Below, in pieces: positions 59,811 through 64,000 of a DNA stretch of 64,000 nt; position 1 is the first letter of the stretch, and every line of letters begins with the position of its first letter. Position numbers and translations under genes: made by a program. The notes beneath the pieces are model-generated. The model was not told where the DNA came from. It saw only the letters and a list, made by a program, of their open reading frames with translations, and did no database searches. The stretch comes from Enterobacter_D sp963521185 (GTDB lineage Bacteria > Pseudomonadota > Gammaproteobacteria > Enterobacterales > Enterobacteriaceae). The stretch is taken from positions 558,001-622,000 of the forward strand of contig CAUQTV010000001.1 of the NCBI GenBank assembly GCA_963521185.1, in the 5' to 3' direction.

Positions 59811-61602
59811 GGTTATCTCCTTGTACTGATGAGAGAAGCTTTTCGGGTATAAAGGTGACCACCACATCGGTACCGCCGGATGCTCGCCGACGGACCTGAC
59901 AATCACCGCGCAGGCTTTGTGCACGGTCACGCATGATAATCAAGCCATAGTGGTTTGTTCGTTCGGCGTTTTCCGGCACGCCGCAGCCGTTGTCGGTCAC
60001 CACCAGCTTTACCTGGTTTGCCTGCTGACTGACCGAGACGGTCACTTCCTGGGCACCCGAGTGTTTTAACGCGTTGCTGAGCGCTTCACGCGCAATTTGC
60101 AGCAGGTGAATGGCCTGATGTGAAGGCACCAGACGTGCGGGAAGCTGGTAGTCGAGTTTGACCGGGAAACCAAAGTGCGCGCTGTACTCCTGACAGCTGG
60201 CCTCCAGTGCCGGGCGCAGGCCTGGCTCGCTCAGTTGTAAGCGGAACGTGGTTAACAGTTCACGTAATTGCGCCCATGAGGTGTTTAGCTCGGTGCGGAT
60301 TTGCCCCAGAAGCTGCTGGCTGGCGTCGGGCAGATCGTTGCCCTGCATTTGCAGACAGCTGACCTGCATTTTCATACAGGAGAGCGACTGGGCGATGGAG
60401 TCGTGCAGTTCACGAGCGATAGTCGCGCGCTCCTCCATGACCATTAACTGCTGCTGACGCTCCTGCTGACGATCCAGTGCCAGCGTGGCGGTAAGCTGTT
60501 CGACCAGCGTATCCACCAGTTGCTGCTGATCGTGGCTCAGATGACGACCCAGCGGCAGCTGCGCCAGCAATAAACCGTATTGCGTGTGCGCATCCGCCAG
60601 CCGCCATTTCAGCGTCGTGCCGCCGCCGGTGGTATTCGGCTCGATGCCGCGCGGGCAGAGGTGACAGCCTTTATCATCGCAGCTCATGTCAGACTGGCAG
60701 GTAAACTCCTGGTGGTTGTCCTCATCTTCTATGTCGTAAATGCGCAGTTCAAGATCGTGAAGCAGGGTCAGATTTTGCAGGCCGTTCAGCACCGGAGAGA
60801 GACGTTCGCACAGGGGAATTTGCGAATGCAGGCGGCGGTTGGCCTGCCACAGGAAAGACAGAATTTGATTTTTGTGCTCAAGCCCGGCGGTTTTTTCCTG
60901 CACCCGCTGCTCCAGCACCGCGTAGCTTTCGGCCAGCTCAGCGGACATATTGTTCAGCGCCATGCCCAGCGTCGCCATTTCGTTGCGGCCACTGATGCGC
61001 GCGCGCTCGGTAAAATCACGGTGGCTCACCGCCCGTGCCATGCGCAGAAGCTGCTGCCACGGATGAAGCAGGCGCGCGCGTAGCCAGATGATGGTAAACA
61101 GCAGCAGCAGCCCCATAAAGACCACCATCGCTCGCTGCATAAACACCACCCGCTCAATGTGCTGCTCGGTGCGGTGATCAAAGGCGGTGACCAGGCGATC
61201 AATACGATTAACAAAGGTGGCGACTTCGCCGGACACCGCGTCCGGACGCTGGGCGCGTTTAAGCGCGGGTTCCACCTCGTTTTGCCAGTAGTTTTGCAAA
61301 GCGCGAAGCTGTGCCTGCTGATCGTCACGCTCTGCCGCCTGCGCCAGCACCGGGCTGAACGCCGTCCGGGTCATTTCATCGAGCAGCGGCGTGTCGCTCT
61401 CATCAAGGGGAATGGTCGCCAGCAGGCGGTAACTCTGCATGCGCAACGAACCTGCTTTGTTGATCGCATGTGCGCTGCCCTGTACGCCCTGTACCAGCCA
61501 GCCGGAAATGGTCATGCCCGCCACTCCGATAGCGGTGGACAGCAGCATGATCAGCGCCACCTGATTGACCAGGGTCAGTGGCGAAAAGAGGCGTTTTAAC
61601 AT
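59803..61602 (-). CDS. narX: Nitrate/nitrite sensor kinase NarX
   Basis: 599 residues. Two membrane segments (about 15-37 and 149-170), periplasmic P-box NKAGSLRMQSYRLLA for nitrate binding, HAMP, a cysteine cluster (CQSDMSCDDKGCHLCPRG), HPK7-type H-box ARELHDSIAQSLSCMKMQ and ATPase motifs (NALKHSGA; VTDNGCGVP). Phosphorylates NarL, encoded next with 8-bp overlap. Confidence 0.96.
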   Translation of the reverse strand: MLKRLFSPLTLVNQVALIMLLSTAIGVAGMTISGWLVQGVQGSAHAINKAGSLRMQSYRLLATIPLDESDTPLLDEMTRTAFSPVLAQAAERDDQQAQLRALQNYWQNEVEPALKRAQRPDAVSGEVATFVNRIDRLVTAFDHRTEQHIERVVFMQRAMVVFMGLLLLFTIIWLRARLLHPWQQLLRMARAVSHRDFTERARISGRNEMATLGMALNNMSAELAESYAVLEQRVQEKTAGLEHKNQILSFLWQANRRLHSQIPLCERLSPVLNGLQNLTLLHDLELRIYDIEDEDNHQEFTCQSDMSCDDKGCHLCPRGIEPNTTGGGTTLKWRLADAHTQYGLLLAQLPLGRHLSHDQQQLVDTLVEQLTATLALDRQQERQQQLMVMEERATIARELHDSIAQSLSCMKMQVSCLQMQGNDLPDASQQLLGQIRTELNTSWAQLRELLTTFRLQLSEPGLRPALEASCQEYSAHFGFPVKLDYQLPARLVPSHQAIHLLQIAREALSNALKHSGAQEVTVSVSQQANQVKLVVTDNGCGVPENAERTNHYGLIIMRDRAQSLRGDCQVRRRASGGTDVVVTFIPEKLLSSVQGDNHE

Positions 61603-61910
61603 AGGCGATGTGGCTCCCGGCCCGGCTTAACAGCATAAGAGGCGATATTCTCGACCATCCCCCGGAGTATACCCATACCTCAAAGGAGTTACCTCTTTAT
61701 TGCCAGTGGGGGATGCCCGTCGAGAGAAGAGAGGGTAGAAGACCTCAGCACCGTGAAAAACCACACTATTTTTACCGGTTTTTCGTGCTCATAAAGGAGT
61801 ATGACAATTTTTGACCTGATAACACGCCGACTTTTCCTTTGATTTATATCAACTTAAGCGGCGCTGTAAACCCTATGGTGGCAGCGTCGAATCGATTATC
61901 AGAGGTGTCT
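61603..61910 (+). promoter_or_regulatory. narX-narK divergent promoter: FNR site and NarL heptamers
   Basis: FNR site TTGAT-TTAT-ATCAA at 61839-61852 is a perfect match; its centre (61845.5) fits -41.5 for a start near 61887, with TATGGT (61874-61879) as -10. NarL heptamers of the TACYYMT kind: TACCCAT 61670-61676, TACCTCA 61676-61682, TACCTCT 61690-61696. AGAGG at 61901-61905 is the narK RBS. This predicts anaerobic, nitrate-induced narK expression as in E. coli. Confidence 0.85.
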
Positions 61911-63305
61911 ATGAGTCACTCTTCCGTTCCTGAAGGAACAACCGGAACCGTCATTAGCGACTGGCGTCCGGAAGATCCTGCTTTCTGGCAACAGCGTGGT
62001 CAACGTGTGGCGAGCCGCAATTTGTGGATCTCCGTACCCTGCCTGTTGCTGGCGTTTTGTGTGTGGATGTTGTTCAGTGCTGTTGCGGTCAACCTTAACA
62101 AGGTGGGCTTTAATTTTACGACCGATCAACTGTTTATGTTAACGGCGCTGCCTTCTGTTTCCGGCGCGCTGCTGCGTGTGCCTTACGCGTTTATGGTACC
62201 GATTTTCGGTGGGCGTCGCTGGACGGCGTTTAGCACCGGGATCATGATCGTGCCCTGCGTGTGGCTGGGTTTTGCGGTGCAGGATACCAGCACCACTTTT
62301 AACACCTTCATTATCATTGCGTTACTGTGCGGTTTAGCCGGGGCGAACTTTGCCTCCAGCATGGCGAACATCAGCTTCTTTTTCCCGAAAGAGAAACAGG
62401 GCGGCGCGCTGGGCATCAACGGTGGGCTGGGGAACCTCGGCGTCAGCGTCATGCAGCTGATTGCGCCGTTGGCGATCTCCTTCTCGGTGTTTGCTTTCTT
62501 CGGTGCGACCGGCGTTGAGCAGGCCGATGGCTCCATGCTGTATCTGGAAAACGCCGCGTGGATTTGGGTACCGTTTTTGATTGTCTTCACGCTGGCCGCC
62601 TGGTTTGGCATGAACGAACTTTCTACCTCGAAAGCCTCGCTGCGGGCGCAGTTACCGGTGCTTAAACGTGCGCATCTGTGGATTCTGGGCTTCCTCTATC
62701 TGGCCACCTTCGGCTCGTTTATTGGTTTCTCAGCGGGCTTTGCCATGCTGTCGAAAACCCAATTCCCGGACGTTAACGTACTGCACTTTGCGTTCTTCGG
62801 TCCGCTGGTGGGGGCGCTGGCGCGATCGGCGGGCGGGGCGATCTCTGACAAGCTCGGCGGCATTCGCGTCACGCTGGTGAACTTCATTTTTATGGCGCTG
62901 TTCAGCGCACTGCTGTTCCTGACGCTGCCGTCGGCGGGAAGCGCGGGTAATTTCGCCGCTTTCTTTGGCGTGTTCCTGATGCTGTTCCTGACGGCGGGTC
63001 TGGGCAGCGGTTCCAGCTTCCAGATGATCTCTGTGCTGTTCCGTAAAATGACCATGGAACGCGTAAAAGCCTCGGGTGGCACAGAAGCGCAGGCACTGCG
63101 TGAAGCAGCAACCGACACAGCGGCGGCGCTGGGCTTCATTTCTGCCATTGGCGCGGTCGGCGGCTTCTTTATTCCGAAAGCATTCGGCACGTCGCTGGCG
63201 CTGACCGGCTCTCCGGCAGGCGCAATGAAAGTGTTCCTCGTGTTCTATATCGCTTGTGTGATCATCACCTGGGCGGTTTATGGGCGTAATTCCAATAAAA
63301 AGTAA
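61911..63305 (+). CDS. narK: Nitrate/nitrite transporter NarK
   Basis: 464 residues from ATG 61911, 12 membrane segments of the major facilitator NNP family. Nitrate signature motifs AGANFASSMANISFFFPKEKQGGALGINGGLGNLG and ATFGSFIGFSAGFAML, with substrate-binding Arg in LLRVPYAF and GSGSSFQMISVLFRK. Exchanges nitrate for nitrite across the inner membrane, supplying NarGHI. Confidence 0.97.
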   Translation: MSHSSVPEGTTGTVISDWRPEDPAFWQQRGQRVASRNLWISVPCLLLAFCVWMLFSAVAVNLNKVGFNFTTDQLFMLTALPSVSGALLRVPYAFMVPIFGGRRWTAFSTGIMIVPCVWLGFAVQDTSTTFNTFIIIALLCGLAGANFASSMANISFFFPKEKQGGALGINGGLGNLGVSVMQLIAPLAISFSVFAFFGATGVEQADGSMLYLENAAWIWVPFLIVFTLAAWFGMNELSTSKASLRAQLPVLKRAHLWILGFLYLATFGSFIGFSAGFAMLSKTQFPDVNVLHFAFFGPLVGALARSAGGAISDKLGGIRVTLVNFIFMALFSALLFLTLPSAGSAGNFAAFFGVFLMLFLTAGLGSGSSFQMISVLFRKMTMERVKASGGTEAQALREAATDTAAALGFISAIGAVGGFFIPKAFGTSLALTGSPAGAMKVFLVFYIACVIITWAVYGRNSNKK

Positions 63306-63324
63306 GTGACTGTTGATTATCCTT

Positions 63325-63350
63325 GCGCGGTGAAAGCCGCGCTTTTTTTT
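63325..63350 (+). terminator. Rho-independent terminator of narK
   Basis: GCGCGG (63325-63330), loop TGAAAG, CCGCGC (63337-63342), then eight T. Confidence 0.92.
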
Positions 63351-63690
63351 AGCTGCAAAGTAGTTACAACATACTTATTTTGTGCGCACGACCTCAGAGC
63401 AGAAAAACGGGCGTTGGGTCACAGCAGCCGAAGCTCTACCCCTTAATACCTTGTCACGCAAATTATCCGCCGGTTATAACAGCGCATGCAAATAAAATCT
63501 TTATTTATTAATGATTTAAAAAATAAGGTTTTATGCCTCTTTGGGGGTAGTCCCGGTTTTACCCCTTCTGACTATGCCCGTGCGGCTTGATCGTCATCAA
63601 TTCCCACCCGCTTTTCGCGCGTTAACGTCGCGGCAATTGCAGCAATGTCGATTTATCAGAGAGCCACAGGCTCCACACAGGAGAAACCCG
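63351..63690 (+). promoter_or_regulatory. narG promoter: FNR site and NarL heptamers
   Basis: FNR site TTGAT-CGTC-ATCAA at 63587-63600, all ten conserved positions present, implying a start near 63635. NarL heptamers: TACCCCT at 63437-63443 and 63560-63566, and a reverse-oriented TACCCCC at 63543-63549. CAGGAG at 63678-63683 is the narG RBS. The far-upstream NarL sites imply DNA bending (IHF in E. coli) between them and the FNR site. Confidence 0.85.
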
Positions 63691-64000
63691 ATGAGTAAAT
63701 TCCTGGACCGGTTTCGCTACTTCAAACAGAAGGGTGAAACCTTTGCCGATGGGCATGGCCAGATTCATGAATCAAACCGGGATTGGGAGGATGGATACCG
63801 CAATCGCTGGTCGCATGACAAAGTGGTGCGCTCCACGCACGGGGTAAACTGCACCGGCTCTTGCAGCTGGAAGATTTACGTCAAAAATGGCCTCGTCACC
63901 TGGGAAACCCAGCAGACGGACTACCCGCGTACCCGCCCGGACATGCCCAACCATGAGCCTCGCGGCTGCCCGCGCGGTGCCAGCTACTCCTGGTATCTCT
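63691..64000 (+). CDS. narG: Respiratory nitrate reductase alpha subunit NarG (5' part)
   Basis: The first 103 codons of NarG, running off the window. MSKFLDRFRYFKQKGETFADGHGQ, then VVRSTHGVNCTGSCSWKIYVKNG with the His and Cys ligands of FeS cluster FS0, WETQQTDYPRTRP and EPRGCPRGASYSWYL. Molybdenum catalytic subunit that reduces nitrate on the cytoplasmic face; narHJI should follow outside the window. Confidence 0.97.
   Translation, partial: MSKFLDRFRYFKQKGETFADGHGQIHESNRDWEDGYRNRWSHDKVVRSTHGVNCTGSCSWKIYVKNGLVTWETQQTDYPRTRPDMPNHEPRGCPRGASYSWYL

Overview
The window looks like a chromosomal segment of an Enterobacteriaceae member of the Enterobacter/Lelliottia/Kosakonia/Citrobacter type. The evidence is the long block with Escherichia coli 27-minute gene order (ychF, pth, ychH, dauA, prs-ispE-lolB, hemA-prfA-prmC, sirB2-sirB1-kdsA, chaA, chaBC, ychN, ychO, narL-narX, narK, narG) and proteins that closely resemble their E. 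coli counterparts along their whole length. I cannot name the species.

Layout. 1-16.4 kb is a mosaic of core-like and accessory functions. It holds the start of a molybdenum aldehyde oxidoreductase operon (paoA, paoB), a stress pair yciG-katN, the blue-light module bluR/bluF/ycgZ-ymgA-ariR, a secreted hydrolase divergent from a MarR-EmrA-EmrB type efflux operon, a cold-shock-domain protein, a MesX-MesD methionine synthase pair, an RluA-family pseudouridine synthase, yaiL and a PRISE-like reductase. 16.8-30.9 kb is one large, tightly coupled eight-gene operon and the most unusual part of the window. It encodes a 2073-residue LEPRxLL/DUF4347/Ig-repeat protein, a TolC-like lipoprotein, two HlyD-like adaptors, a membrane M50 metalloprotease-like protein carrying its own lipoyl adaptor domain, and three paralogous secreted phage-tail-collar-domain proteins. 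No ABC-transporter ATPase is encoded in it.

31.1-39.2 kb is a lower-GC accessory island. It has a WYL-domain regulator, a CbtA/YeeV-like toxin without its antitoxin, a Xre/MbcA-RES toxin-antitoxin pair, a P-loop kinase-like protein, a DUF6434 protein, a cupin, an IS110-family element whose transposase has an early stop codon, and a GIY-YIG nuclease-like protein. The island abuts the 3' end of ychF.

39.2-64 kb is conserved core: translation and ribosome quality control (ychF, pth, prfA, prmC), nucleotide, isoprenoid and heme precursors (prs, ispE, hemA), envelope biogenesis (lolB, kdsA), ion and acid transport (chaA, dauA), glutathione turnover (chaC), a chemoreceptor, and nitrate sensing and respiration (narXL, narK, narG). 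FNR and NarL sites can be read directly upstream of narK and narG.

The window is cut inside paoB on the left and inside narG on the right. I saw no tRNA, rRNA or CRISPR array.
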